The translations under genes and the position numbers were made by a program. Of a stretch of 64,000 nucleotides of DNA, positions 24,594 through 33,642 are shown one piece after another; positions within the stretch are counted from its first letter, which is position 1; each line of letters begins with the position of its first letter. The DNA is taken from positions 248,001-312,000 of the forward strand of contig JACJYV010000004.1 of the NCBI GenBank assembly GCA_020635905.1. The letters run 5' to 3'. The DNA comes from Bacteroidia bacterium. Its GTDB lineage: Bacteria > Bacteroidota > Bacteroidia > J057 > JADKCL01. The notes under the pieces are model-generated. The model saw nothing but the letters and a program-made list of their open reading frames with translations, did not search any database and was not told where the DNA came from.

Positions 24594-27032
24594 TCAGATC
24601 AATTCCACCCAAACTTCTTCCTTCACCCAGCCCAAATCCACCCAGGGTAGATTTTCCATGAATAATTCCGTTCCAGAAGGGATTCCAAGGGGATCAAAAG
24701 AACTGATTGGCGCCACAAATTCGAAGCGGTCACGTTCCACTTTCACAGGCACGCCATTCACCCTGACCGTTTCACCCAATTGATTGAATCCGTGCAGATA
24801 GATCCTCAGGTAGCGGAAATGGGTGGGAAAAGGACCTTCTGCGCCCTGAATGTGGATTTTCTGAGTCTTGCTGTCCAGTTGGATTATTCTGCGGTAAAAT
24901 TCTCCCCGCTCGAAAGCGTAGCTTTCTCCATCGTCTTCGTAGTAGAGAAATTCAGAATCCCCCTTTCCTTTGTAAACATGCAGATTGAGGCGGGTTTCAG
25001 GTTTCATACCTGCATGCAAAACTGCCGATTGCATGGGTATGATTGCTCCACCTTTGACAAAGAGCGGCAAAGTGGTTTTAGGACAATCTGTGACGATTTC
25101 CTGATCGCCTTCAAAGGGAGTATCACGGAATAATTCATACCAGTTGCCTTCGGGCAAATATACTTTGGTCAGTTCCTTGTGACTTTCCACAGGCGCAACC
25201 AGTATGGAAGGACCAAACAGGTACTGATTCTGGTAGGCGGGATGGTAAATTTTTTCGTTGTGGGGATGCTCAATTGCGAGGGAACGGGCAACGGGAATTC
25301 CTGATTGAGAGGATTCATAAAAGCTTGAATAGAGATAGGGCATCAGCTTGTATCTCAGGCGAATATAGTTGCGGGAAATCTCTTCAACCTCCTCCCCAAA
25401 ACCCCAGGGTTCCGCGTCGCGGCTGTTGATCATGCTGTGTCCGCGGAAAAAGGGAGAGAAGGCCGCCAGGCAAATCCAGCGGGCAAAAAGATTCACATTG
25501 GCGGTACCAATAAATCCACCCGCGTCGTAGCCAGCAAAGGGGATTCCAGTCAGGCCCAGGCTGTTGACCAGGCGCACCCCGGCCATCATGTGAGCATCTG
25601 AGGCCGTATTATCGCCCGTCCAGACCGCGCTGAAACGCTGGGTACCTGCATAGCCCGCCCGGGTCAGGATGAAAGGCCGTTTGCCCCCCAGGTGCTTTTG
25701 TGCTCCTTCGTACGTGGCACGGGCCATTTCCATGCCATACACATTCCGGGCTTCACGGTGACTGGCTCCCCGTCCTTCCAGGTCAAATTCGATCAGATTG
25801 GGCATAAACTGACCCCAGGTGGCGGGCTCATTCATGTCGTTCCAAAAGCCCTGAATGCCCTTTTCCGTGTAGAAACTGAATTTATCCCCCCACCAATCGC
25901 GGGTTTGGGGATTGGTGAAATCGGGAAAATGGCTCCAGCCCGGCCAGACAGCGCCTTCATAATCGCTTCCGTCGGGATATTTGAGGAAAAGATCCTGCTT
26001 TTTGCCTTCTTCGTAGGGTGCATATCCGGGTTCCACTTTGATACCCGGATCAATGATAACCACCACTTTGAAGCCCATTTTTTCCAGTTCGGCCACCATT
26101 TCCGCGGGTTGGGAAAACCGCTCAGGATGAAAGGTAAAGACCTTGTAGGCATCCATGTAGTGAATGTCGAGGTAAATCACATCTGCGGGAATGTCTTTTT
26201 CGCGAAAAGTTCGGGCAATGGTAAGAACTTCGGTATCAGGATAATAGCTGTAGCGGCATTGCTGGTAGCCCAGGGCCCATTTGGGCGGCAGGGGCATGCG
26301 TCCGGTCAGTTGGCTGTATTCGTAGAGAATTTCGGCGACCGAATCAGCGGAGATGAAGTAGTAACCCATATTGCCGCCGTCGGCGGCAAAGGAGGAAAAG
26401 CGATTATTGGAGGCCCCGAAATTGAAATAGCTTTTGCTGGAATTGTCGAAAAAGATGCCATACTGACGCCCAGAGTGGACTCCCAGATAAAACGGAGCGG
26501 TAAAATAGATTGGATCAGCATCGTCTGGATAGCCAAAATGGTCGGTGTTCCAGTTGGTGTAACCACTGCCGCGACGATCCAGATTGCCCGTTTTTTCACC
26601 CAAACCCAGAAAACGTTCCCCGGGCTGAAGTTTTTTATAGGTGCTTACTTCGTCTCCAATCCAGGAAGTGCCAAATGCAGCGTCATCCTCATTCAGCAAT
26701 TCGCCTCTGGAATTATAAAAATTCAGACGCAGGGGAGATTTTTGCAGGCGAAGTTCCAGGTCAGCGGTCTGAATTTGCAGAAATTCGCCCTGATCAGAAA
26801 CGAGGCAGAGATTTTCGGCTGGTTCGGCAATCACGGCGTAGGAGTGAGGCGTAAAATCCTCAATCAGGCGGCGAATGCGGATACGAATGGTCTTTTCAGA
26901 ATAGGTTAGCACCTCCATTTCGGCTTCTGCAGTCTGCAAACGAATTCCTGAAGGGATTTTTTCCCAGGAAAGCATTTCGCTCAGAGACTGATTCATATTG
27001 GACCGACGGGCGCGTATGGGTTTTTCCGGCAT
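24594..27032 (-). CDS. Glycoside hydrolase family 31 alpha-glucosidase
   Basis: An 812-residue cytoplasmic GH31 enzyme (no signal peptide), likely cleaving alpha-linked glucose from oligosaccharides. The nucleophile is D399 in GFWNDMNEPA, and the acid/base is in VWTGDNTASDAHM about 100 residues later. N-terminal galactose-mutarotase-like and C-terminal beta-sandwich domains give the normal length. The end abuts the converging 23247-24593 gene without a gap. pfkA lies 30 bp upstream on the same strand, so glucose released here could feed glycolysis from the same transcript. Confidence 0.93.
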   Translation of the reverse strand: MPEKPIRARRSNMNQSLSEMLSWEKIPSGIRLQTAEAEMEVLTYSEKTIRIRIRRLIEDFTPHSYAVIAEPAENLCLVSDQGEFLQIQTADLELRLQKSPLRLNFYNSRGELLNEDDAAFGTSWIGDEVSTYKKLQPGERFLGLGEKTGNLDRRGSGYTNWNTDHFGYPDDADPIYFTAPFYLGVHSGRQYGIFFDNSSKSYFNFGASNNRFSSFAADGGNMGYYFISADSVAEILYEYSQLTGRMPLPPKWALGYQQCRYSYYPDTEVLTIARTFREKDIPADVIYLDIHYMDAYKVFTFHPERFSQPAEMVAELEKMGFKVVVIIDPGIKVEPGYAPYEEGKKQDLFLKYPDGSDYEGAVWPGWSHFPDFTNPQTRDWWGDKFSFYTEKGIQGFWNDMNEPATWGQFMPNLIEFDLEGRGASHREARNVYGMEMARATYEGAQKHLGGKRPFILTRAGYAGTQRFSAVWTGDNTASDAHMMAGVRLVNSLGLTGIPFAGYDAGGFIGTANVNLFARWICLAAFSPFFRGHSMINSRDAEPWGFGEEVEEISRNYIRLRYKLMPYLYSSFYESSQSGIPVARSLAIEHPHNEKIYHPAYQNQYLFGPSILVAPVESHKELTKVYLPEGNWYELFRDTPFEGDQEIVTDCPKTTLPLFVKGGAIIPMQSAVLHAGMKPETRLNLHVYKGKGDSEFLYYEDDGESYAFERGEFYRRIIQLDSKTQKIHIQGAEGPFPTHFRYLRIYLHGFNQLGETVRVNGVPVKVERDRFEFVAPISSFDPLGIPSGTELFMENLPWVDLGWVKEEVWVELI

Positions 27033-27062
27033 GGAATTTTATTCAAAAGGGAAAAAAGCAGG

Positions 27063-28049
27063 TTAAATGGAAAGGATTTTGGAGATCCGCAGGATGTCGG
27101 GGTCAACTCCCGAACCTTTGCGAATGGCCTCTGTAATAGGCGAGTAGGTGATTTTATCATAAAGCAAGCCCACCATCTGACCTTCCCTGCCTTCCATCAA
27201 TCCTTCCACTGCAGCCACACCCAAACGGCTGGCTATCACCCGGTCATAGCTGCTGGGGCTTCCGCCCCTTTGCAAATGCCCCAGAATGGTAACTTTGGCA
27301 TCGTAATTGGGGAGAATTTCCTTGACTTTGGCCGCCACCTCAATTGCAGAACCCAGGGTGCCTCCCTCAGCTACGATCACCAGGCTGCTGCTTTTGCCGC
27401 TCAATTCCCCGGCTTCAAGAATTTTGACAATATCATCTATGGTGGTTTCTTCCTCAGGAATGATGGTAGCCACTGCACCCGTGGAAATACCTGCCCGCAG
27501 GGCGATAAATCCTGCGTCGCGTCCCATTACCTCAATGAAAAACAGGCGGTTGTGGCTGGAAGCCGTATCCCTGATCTGGTCAATGGCCTCTACTGCCGTA
27601 TTGCAGGCCGTATCAAAGCCAATGGTAGCCTCCGTGCCGCGCAAATCGTTGTCAATGGTGGCAGGTACGCCCATCACGGGTATGCCAAAGTTTTGGTGAA
27701 AGGCATTGGCTCCGGCAAATGTACCGTCACCTCCAATGGTCACCAGGGCGTCCACACCTGCTTTTTGCAGGTTTTCAAAGGCCTTCTCCTGACCTTCCCG
27801 GATTTTGAATTCGAGGCAGCGGGAAGATTTGAGTACGGTGCCTCCACGATCGAGAATCCAGGCCACTGAACGGGCGTTCAATTCCTCCATTTCGTTCTGA
27901 ATGATCCCCGCATAACCCCGTTTGATGCCCGTAACCTTTATTCCGTAGTAGATGCAGGTCCTGACCACCGCCCGGATGCAGGCATTCATGCCCGGCGCAT
28001 CGCCGCCAGAGGTAAGTACCCCGATGTGTTTTACCTTAGATTCCAACAT
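27063..28049 (-). CDS. pfkA: ATP-dependent 6-phosphofructokinase
   Basis: A 328-residue PfkA that phosphorylates fructose-6-phosphate with ATP. Motifs: LTSGGDAPGMNACIRA (phosphate loop, 12-27), GGDGTFAGAN (ATP site), PATIDNDLRGTEATIGFDTA (catalytic Asp in DND), and EVMGRDAGFIAL (substrate Arg). A Gly after GGDG is typical of the ATP-using type rather than the pyrophosphate type. It diverges from the NUDIX regulator across MITE copy C. Confidence 0.96.
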   Translation of the reverse strand: MLESKVKHIGVLTSGGDAPGMNACIRAVVRTCIYYGIKVTGIKRGYAGIIQNEMEELNARSVAWILDRGGTVLKSSRCLEFKIREGQEKAFENLQKAGVDALVTIGGDGTFAGANAFHQNFGIPVMGVPATIDNDLRGTEATIGFDTACNTAVEAIDQIRDTASSHNRLFFIEVMGRDAGFIALRAGISTGAVATIIPEEETTIDDIVKILEAGELSGKSSSLVIVAEGGTLGSAIEVAAKVKEILPNYDAKVTILGHLQRGGSPSSYDRVIASRLGVAAVEGLMEGREGQMVGLLYDKITYSPITEAIRKGSGVDPDILRISKILSI

Positions 28050-28123
28050 TTTATTAACTTCGCACTAAATCCTTCCTTTTTACGGCAAGTTAGTGTCAAT
28101 TTTACACTTACGCAATAGTTTCC

Positions 28124-28131
28124 TATATTTG
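28124..28131 (+). promoter_or_regulatory. -7 promoter element for the NUDIX regulator, upstream of a MITE
   Basis: TATATTTG is an exact consensus match; the -33 is weak. The MITE (28175-28295) lies between this element and the ATG at 28315, so it would be transcribed as most of the 5' leader. Confidence 0.5.
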
Positions 28132-28174
28132 CAACCAGACTTTTTAAAGGTCTGAATTTTTGCCGTTAAATAAA

Positions 28175-28295
28175 GGGGACCTCTAAAAACAAAGAAGGTC
28201 AGGGCGGACGCAGTTCCAGAAAGCGAAGTTTACCGGGGTAAATGAGCATTTCTGAAACAAATCCAACCCAGAGATTCAAAGATTTTGGAGTTCCC
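28175..28295 (+). mobile_element. MITE copy C, full length
   Basis: A 121-bp element with ends GGGGACCTCTAAAAAC and GATTTTGGAGTTCCC. TAAA flanks it on both sides (28171-28174 and 28296-28299). It is more diverged from A and B than they are from each other. It ends 20 bp upstream of the NUDIX start codon. Confidence 0.88.
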
Positions 28296-28314
28296 TAAAG
28301 AAAATAAGCTAAAA

Positions 28315-29076
28315 ATGGTTACAAAACCTGCCCATACATCGCATGTCAACCCGAACGTTTCCGTGGACTGCGTCATATTTGGATTTGATTCTGAGGATTT
28401 GAAAGTGTTGCTGATTGAGCGGGGATCGCCAGAAAACGGGGATCAAAATTCAACTGCTGGTAAATATGTTTTACCCGGCGACCTGATTCGCAACGACGAA
28501 AATCTGGACCAGGCTGCAGAGCGGGTTCTCAACGAATTGACGGGCCTGAAACGCATTTTTCTGGATCAGTTTCATGCCTTTGGAGACCCTGAAAGGGTGC
28601 GTCGGCCCGAGGATCAGCAGTGGCTTTCCACTGTGCGGGCAGAGCCCGACGCCCGGGTAATCACCGTGGCTTACTATTCTTTGGTTAAAATTGATGATTA
28701 TCAGCCCCAGCCTTCTTCTTTTGCCCGCAAGGCAGAATGGGTACTGGTCAATGAGATTCCTCAGTTGGGATTTGACCATAATGAAATTCTCAACCGCGGA
28801 ATTTACGCTCTGCGTTCCAAACTGCGGACTCAGCCTGTGGGTTTTGAGTTGTTGCCTCTCAAGTTTACCCTGGGGCAATTGCAGAATTTGTATGAAAAGA
28901 TTCTGGGCAATGAACTGGATAAGCGGAATTTCCGTCGTAAAATGCTGAAACTGGGGGTTTTGATTCCCCTGGAAGAGCGTCAGCAGGGAGTGCCCCACAA
29001 GCCTGCCCAGTATTTTGAATTCGACAAGGAGAAATACGAACAGGTGTCGAAGGAGGATTTAAGCTTCGTTTTTTAA
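28315..29076 (+). CDS. NUDIX-domain transcriptional regulator (NrtR-like)
   Basis: A 253-residue protein. The N-terminal NUDIX domain (about 12-150) begins NVSVDCVIFGFDSEDLKVLLIERG. The Nudix box is degenerate (VLNELTGLKRIF), as expected for a binding rather than a catalytic domain. The C-terminal part (about 165-245) has the winged-helix pattern PLKFTLGQLQNLYEKILGNELDKRNFRRKML of the NrtR family. Relatives in Bacteroidota control sugar catabolism genes such as arabinose use; others control NAD synthesis. The nearby pfkA/GH31 operon is a candidate target. The start at 28315 excludes residues encoded by the MITE. Confidence 0.9.
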   Translation: MVTKPAHTSHVNPNVSVDCVIFGFDSEDLKVLLIERGSPENGDQNSTAGKYVLPGDLIRNDENLDQAAERVLNELTGLKRIFLDQFHAFGDPERVRRPEDQQWLSTVRAEPDARVITVAYYSLVKIDDYQPQPSSFARKAEWVLVNEIPQLGFDHNEILNRGIYALRSKLRTQPVGFELLPLKFTLGQLQNLYEKILGNELDKRNFRRKMLKLGVLIPLEERQQGVPHKPAQYFEFDKEKYEQVSKEDLSFVF

Positions 29077-29164
29077 GTTGCGAGCCTTTAGCTGCGAGCT
29101 GCAAGCAAAATTCTCGCCACTCGAAACTCGCCACTCGAACCTCACTACTCGAACCTCGCTACTC
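29077..29164. repeat. Heptad array, GAGCTGC then CTCGCCA units
   Basis: From the NUDIX stop: looser 7-mers (GTTGCGA, GCCTTTA, GCTGCGA, GCTGCAA). Then eight in-phase units from 29113: CTCGCCA, CTCGAAA, CTCGCCA, CTCGAAC, CTCACTA, CTCGAAC, CTCGCTA, CTCAAGA. The array fills the whole gap to the radA stop. Confidence 0.9.
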
Positions 29165-30530
29165 AAGAAAATACTTCTTTAAAGACTTCCTCCAGTCTTG
29201 AAAATCCTTTGATTTTAATGTTTTTGAATTTGCCTTCCAGGCCTTTGAGTTGGCGGGAGGAAAGGTAAATTTCCTTGAAACCCAGCTTTTCAGCTTCGCT
29301 GATACGCTGTTCAATGCGTTGCACGGCTCTCAATTCGCCGGCCAGGCCCACTTCAGCGGCAAAAACCCGCGTTTTGTCAATTGGCAGGTCGTGGGCCGAA
29401 CTGATCACTGCGAGAATCAGCCCCAGGTCCAGGGCTGGGTCATCGACCCGAATGCCGCCCGCCATGTTGATAAACACGTCTTTGGTGCCCATTTTGAAGC
29501 CGCAGCGCTTTTCCAGCACGGCCAGCAGCATATTCAGTCTGCGCAGATCAAAGCCAGTGGCAGACCGTTGGGCAACCCCATAGGCCATGGGCGTGACCAG
29601 GGCCTGGGTTTCGATCAAAAGGGGCCGCAGGCCCTCCATAGTGGCGCTGATGGCCACCCCACTGAATTCCTCGTCGCCCGTGGAAAGGAAGATTTCTGAA
29701 GGATTATTCACTTCCCGCAAACCGCCGCTGTGCATTTCATAAATACCCAGCTCGAGGGTGGAGCCAAAGCGGTTTTTTACCGTGCGCACCACCCGAAAAT
29801 TGTGGTGGCGATCGCCTTCAAAAGTCAGAACGGCATCCACCGTGTGTTCCAGCACCTTGGGACCAGCCAGGTGACCTTCCTTGGTGATGTGTCCTACCAG
29901 AAAGACGGGCACCTGGCTTTGCTTGGCCAGCCGCATGAAGCGGGAAGCGCATTCGCGGACCTGGGAAACGCTGCCCGGGGCTGAGTCAAGTTCCTCGGTA
30001 TAAACGGTTTGGATGGAATCAATGATCAGTAGTTCGGGCTTGAGTTCGTGGAAAGAATGGATGATTTTCTCCATGCTGGTTTCGGCCACGATGTACAGGT
30101 CGGGATTGACGGAAGCAATGCGGTCGGCCCGCATTTTGATCTGTCGCTCAGATTCCTCGCCAGATACGTACAGGGTTTTCAACCCGTTGAGCTGAAGGGC
30201 CACCTGAAGCAGGAGGGTTGATTTTCCTATTCCTGGTTCGCCGCCCAGCAGAATGATCGATCCCAACACAATTCCCCCGCCCAGCACACGGTTCATCTCA
30301 GCATCAGGCACCAGAATCCGTTTCTCCTCAATGGAATCGATTTCCACTAATGGTCTCGGCTTGCTGGCTGGCGTGACGGGCATGGCAGACTGGCTGGCTG
30401 TTGCCGCACGTTTGTCCACGATTTCTTCCGTCAGGGTATTCCATTCACCACAAACCGAACACTGACCCTGCCATTTTCCATGATTGGCCCCACAACTGCT
30501 GCAGATGAATACGGTTTTTAATTTTGACAT
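29163..30530 (-). CDS. radA: DNA repair protein RadA
   Basis: A 455-residue RecA-like ATPase that helps branch migration in recombination repair. It has an N-terminal zinc finger (C10, C13, C24, C27) and Walker A GGEPGIGKSTLL (near residue 97). The RadA-specific KNRFG motif is in VRTVKNRFGSTLE, and the C-terminal Lon-protease-like domain has GGIRVDDPALDLG. The length is normal. Confidence 0.97.
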   Translation of the reverse strand: MSKLKTVFICSSCGANHGKWQGQCSVCGEWNTLTEEIVDKRAATASQSAMPVTPASKPRPLVEIDSIEEKRILVPDAEMNRVLGGGIVLGSIILLGGEPGIGKSTLLLQVALQLNGLKTLYVSGEESERQIKMRADRIASVNPDLYIVAETSMEKIIHSFHELKPELLIIDSIQTVYTEELDSAPGSVSQVRECASRFMRLAKQSQVPVFLVGHITKEGHLAGPKVLEHTVDAVLTFEGDRHHNFRVVRTVKNRFGSTLELGIYEMHSGGLREVNNPSEIFLSTGDEEFSGVAISATMEGLRPLLIETQALVTPMAYGVAQRSATGFDLRRLNMLLAVLEKRCGFKMGTKDVFINMAGGIRVDDPALDLGLILAVISSAHDLPIDKTRVFAAEVGLAGELRAVQRIEQRISEAEKLGFKEIYLSSRQLKGLEGKFKNIKIKGFSRLEEVFKEVFS

Positions 30531-30536
30531 AACGTT

Positions 30537-30654
30537 TTACGGTTTACGGTTTACGGTTTACGGTTTACGGTTCTATGTTGTAAGTTCCCACAAGGTGGTG
30601 CCTTTGGCATGAGTTGTAAGTTGATAGGTAATTTCTCTAATCTCTAATCTCTAA
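30537..30654. repeat. Perfect TTACGGT x5 array, then TCTCTAA x3
   Basis: 30537-30571 is five exact copies of TTACGGT, starting 7 bp upstream of the radA start. Two AACTTAC-family relics (TTGTAAGTT) lie at about 30578 and 30614. 30634-30654 is three exact copies of TCTCTAA, overlapping the stop codon of the following ABC gene (30651-30653). Confidence 0.92.
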
Positions 30655-31391
30655 ATCCCAAAACTCCGGCTGCGGGACAAAAATTCCTGAATTACGGGTT
30701 CATTTGCGCTGAACAGTTCTTCGGCAGTGCCCCAAAAATGAAGTTTTTTCTCGTGAATGAGAGCCACTTTGGTGGCGATTTTTCGTACGGTGGCCAGGTC
30801 ATGGGTGATCACCACGGAGGTGCGGTCTTTTTCCAGGCTGAGTTGCTGGATCAGGTTGTCGATCACTTCTGAATTGACCGGGTCAAGACCCGTGGTGGGT
30901 TCGTCGTAGAAAATATAGGGAGGTTTGAGAATCACGGCCCGTGCAATGCCCACCCGTTTGCGCATCCCGCCTGAAAGTTCGGCGGGAAATTTATGCAGGA
31001 TACTTTCATTCAACCCCACCTGTTCCAGCGATTCAATTACTTTTTCCCGAATCAGTTCCCTGGGCAATTTCCTTTCCTCAAATAATTTGATCCCCACATT
31101 CTGCAACACATTCAGCGAATCAAATAAGGCAGCACCCTGAAAAACCACCCCAAATTTGGTCAGAACAGGAGAAAGCTGGCTTTCCCGCAACCGCGAAATT
31201 TCGACTTCGTCCACATAAATTTTTCCAGTTTCAGGCTGAAGCAAGCCAGTGATCAGTTTCATCAAAACTGATTTCCCTGATCCACTTTTGCCAATGATGC
31301 ACAACTTTTCTCCCTTCGCAATTGAAAACCCAATCTCCTGCAGCACCTCCAGGTCGGCAAAAGATTTGGATACATTTTCAAGAACGATCAT
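30651..31391 (-). CDS. MlaF-type ABC transporter ATPase
   Basis: A 246-residue ATPase: Walker A GKSGSGKSVLMK (near residue 36), signature LSGGMRKRVGIARA, Walker B PYIFYDEPTTGLDP. The KSVLMK and GMRKRVGIARAVI features fit MlaF/Ttg2A, the ATPase of the MCE phospholipid transport system. An MCE protein (MlaD-like) lies at 35073-36047, but I find no MlaE permease in the window. The arginase-fold gene ends 30 bp upstream on the same strand. Confidence 0.88.
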   Translation of the reverse strand: MIVLENVSKSFADLEVLQEIGFSIAKGEKLCIIGKSGSGKSVLMKLITGLLQPETGKIYVDEVEISRLRESQLSPVLTKFGVVFQGAALFDSLNVLQNVGIKLFEERKLPRELIREKVIESLEQVGLNESILHKFPAELSGGMRKRVGIARAVILKPPYIFYDEPTTGLDPVNSEVIDNLIQQLSLEKDRTSVVITHDLATVRKIATKVALIHEKKLHFWGTAEELFSANEPVIQEFLSRSRSFGI

Positions 31392-31420
31392 GGGAAATGT
31401 GATTCAACAAACGGAAAAAA

Positions 31421-32587
31421 TCAATGCAGTTTATTGTGCGTGATCCACCAACGGTCGGGAATTTCGTCGTGACGAGCCTTTTGGAAATCCGTCTCAGAGC
31501 AGGCCACCAGTTTGTACTTTCCGTCGGGTTTGCCAATGGCATTTGCGTAAGGCACTTTCATCCACCAGCGGTCGGTGAGGTCGTTGCGGAAAAATTCGAT
31601 TTCATAGGCGCCACCCAGCAGCGAAACCGTGTGTTTGGCCATGGCTTCCTCGTTGGGAGGCATTTCGTCCTTGCGATTGTACACCCCGTCGATGAAGTAC
31701 CAGATCATGAGGCTGGTAAGCAGGGTGGTTTGCTCGTTGAAGTCTTTCATGGGATGGGCTTCGCAAAAGCTGATGGAAGATACGCTGTCAGACATGCCCG
31801 CATACCAACTCAACTGGCAGATTTCTTCTGTGGTAAAGCCCGCAGGAGATGGATTGCTGGAACCCGGGGCATCTGAGGACCGCACGGCAGACATATCAAT
31901 GCTGACCATGTCAGAGGTGCGGAGATATGGCTCAGCCTCGCGCAGATCTTCCCGCAATTTGCCCAGCCTGACCGCTGGAAAATTGAGATTTTTCAGCTTT
32001 TTGAGGTCGTTGGCAGAGACAAAATGCCCCTGGTTGCCCAGATTGGTAAAATTGAACAGATAATTGGGGCTGTGCACAAAAATTTTGTGGTTGTAACTGT
32101 GGTTATTGATCCCAAAATCAGAATCCTCCACGTCGAGGCGCGAGTCAATGCAGGTGTATTCCACTTTGCGCTGGGAATGGCGGTAGCCCAGATACTGGCC
32201 GTAGGCGATGTCCTGCGAGCCTCCCAGGATGATCAGGGTCTTGCCGCGGCGGGTGATTTCCCACACGATTTCAGCGATGGCGTCGTAGTAATTTACCATG
32301 CGTTCGGCATGGCGCATGTTGCCCAGATCGGCGATGCGCACATCTCCCCGTGGTACCGCCAGCTTGTACAGGTGGCGGCGGATGAGGTTGGGGGCCATGG
32401 CACAGCCGTTGATTTCTTTGGCGCCTTTGTCCTCGGGGCAGCCCATGATGATGATATCAGCTTCGCTAATCAGGGGAAATTCATCAAAATGGCCTTTGGT
32501 ATAATCGCCAAGGGTATAGGGATCCAGGGGGCGGCGAACAGGTTCGAGTTCCTGGGGAAGGGGAGTAAAATACAGGGAAATATCCAT
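31421..32587 (-). CDS. Arginase/formimidoylglutamase-fold protein with lost metal ligands
   Basis: A 388-residue member of the ureohydrolase fold, but the manganese site is broken. The usual GGDHS/GGSHD is GGSQD (Q125 for His). The DAHxD motif is DSRLD (D148, R150 for His, D152). The SxDxDxxDP motif reads SIDMSAVRSSDAP (S233 for the second Asp). An active arginase or formimidoylglutamase is therefore unlikely. Related proteins in Bacteroidota are usually annotated as formimidoylglutamase. It may bind a ligand or partner instead. It shares a short two-way promoter region with the epimerase gene. Confidence 0.82.
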   Translation of the reverse strand: MDISLYFTPLPQELEPVRRPLDPYTLGDYTKGHFDEFPLISEADIIIMGCPEDKGAKEINGCAMAPNLIRRHLYKLAVPRGDVRIADLGNMRHAERMVNYYDAIAEIVWEITRRGKTLIILGGSQDIAYGQYLGYRHSQRKVEYTCIDSRLDVEDSDFGINNHSYNHKIFVHSPNYLFNFTNLGNQGHFVSANDLKKLKNLNFPAVRLGKLREDLREAEPYLRTSDMVSIDMSAVRSSDAPGSSNPSPAGFTTEEICQLSWYAGMSDSVSSISFCEAHPMKDFNEQTTLLTSLMIWYFIDGVYNRKDEMPPNEEAMAKHTVSLLGGAYEIEFFRNDLTDRWWMKVPYANAIGKPDGKYKLVACSETDFQKARHDEIPDRWWITHNKLH

Positions 32588-32615
32588 GTAGAATCTGCTT
32601 AACGGATTATTGTGT

Positions 32616-32634
32616 TAAATTTGGGCCAAATATA
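32616..32634. promoter_or_regulatory. Back-to-back -7 elements for two diverging genes
   Basis: The plus strand has TAAATTTG at 32616-32623 (for the gene at 32658). The minus strand has TATATTTG at 32634-32627 (for the gene starting at 32587). Both match TAnnTTTG and are 3 bp apart, so the two polymerases would compete. Confidence 0.6.
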
Positions 32635-32657
32635 TAAAAAGGATCAAGTCCAATATC

Positions 32658-33638
32658 ATGATCTTACTCACAGGTGGTTCCGGTTTTCTGGGCAAGCATA
32701 TTTTGAAAGAACTGTTGCTTCAGGGGGAGCAGGTGCGGGTGATGTGCCGGCATCCTGAGGCGGTGGACTGGTCGCCCTTTGAGGCCCTGGGAAGTGGGAA
32801 GTATGAGGTTTTTCAGGGGGATATTCTTGATCCCTATGCCATTCAGGAAGCCCTGGAAGGGGTAAAACAGGTGATTCATTGTGCTGCTTTGGTGAGCTTT
32901 GTGAAGAAGGAACGGCCCCTGATGTACCGCATCAATGTGGAGGGAACGGCCAATCTGGTGGATGCCTGTTTGCTGTCTCAGGTGGAAAAGTTTGTCCACA
33001 TTAGTTCCATTGCCGCAGTTGGAAATTCACAGGATGATTCCCCTGCCGACGAAAAAACAAGATGGAAAAAAGACAGGCAAACCACCCATTATTCCATTAC
33101 CAAGTATCAGGCTGAAAAGGAGGTTTACCGGGGAATTGCTGAGGGACTGAATGCCGTCATTTGTAATCCAGGCGTGATAATCGGGCCTGGAGCAGATAAT
33201 AAGACCACTTTTAAGCTGTTTGCCCGCATTAAGAAAGGATTGAAATACTATCCAGAAGGCACCAACAGCTATGTAAGCGTTTCTGATTGTGCCAAAGCTG
33301 TATTTTTATTGCTGAAAAAAGACCTGAAAAGCGGGGAAAGGTACATTCTCGTGAGTGAAATTATTCCCTACAAGGATTACGTAGGTCTGATTGCCAAAGT
33401 GGTGGGTGGAAAAGCTCCTGCCACTCGTATTCCTAAGCTTTTGCTCAGGATTGCTGGTCCATTGGCAGAAATTTTCTCTTCCAAAAGCCAGGGGCCGCCG
33501 ATCATTTCAGCAGAGACTTCCCGGCTGGTGGGGGCGAAATTCATTTTTTCAGGGCAGAAAATCACCCGGGAACTGGGGTTTTCTTATACCTCAATTGAGG
33601 ATACGTTGAGGGAAATCGCGAAGGAATTTAAGGGGTGA
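32658..33638 (+). CDS. NAD-dependent epimerase / 3-beta-hydroxysteroid dehydrogenase family protein
   Basis: A 326-residue extended short-chain dehydrogenase. The Rossmann motif TGGSGFLG is at residues 5-12, and the catalytic YSITKYQAEK (YxxxK) is near residue 145. GxPG-like and substrate-domain features fit the 3-beta-HSD/dihydroflavonol-reductase group. The substrate is unknown; it does not look like a UDP-glucuronate decarboxylase or epimerase. Confidence 0.9.
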   Translation: MILLTGGSGFLGKHILKELLLQGEQVRVMCRHPEAVDWSPFEALGSGKYEVFQGDILDPYAIQEALEGVKQVIHCAALVSFVKKERPLMYRINVEGTANLVDACLLSQVEKFVHISSIAAVGNSQDDSPADEKTRWKKDRQTTHYSITKYQAEKEVYRGIAEGLNAVICNPGVIIGPGADNKTTFKLFARIKKGLKYYPEGTNSYVSVSDCAKAVFLLLKKDLKSGERYILVSEIIPYKDYVGLIAKVVGGKAPATRIPKLLLRIAGPLAEIFSSKSQGPPIISAETSRLVGAKFIFSGQKITRELGFSYTSIEDTLREIAKEFKG

Positions 33639-33642
33639 TGTT

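Noticed and set aside
25692..26909. A 405-residue plus-strand open frame inside the GH31 gene
   Set aside because: It is antisense to a clear enzyme, lacks a start signal and has no recognisable domain; long antisense frames follow from codon use.
30537..30571. TTACGGT x5 as a telomere-like end
   Set aside because: It is short, internal, between two genes, and one of many heptad families in the window.
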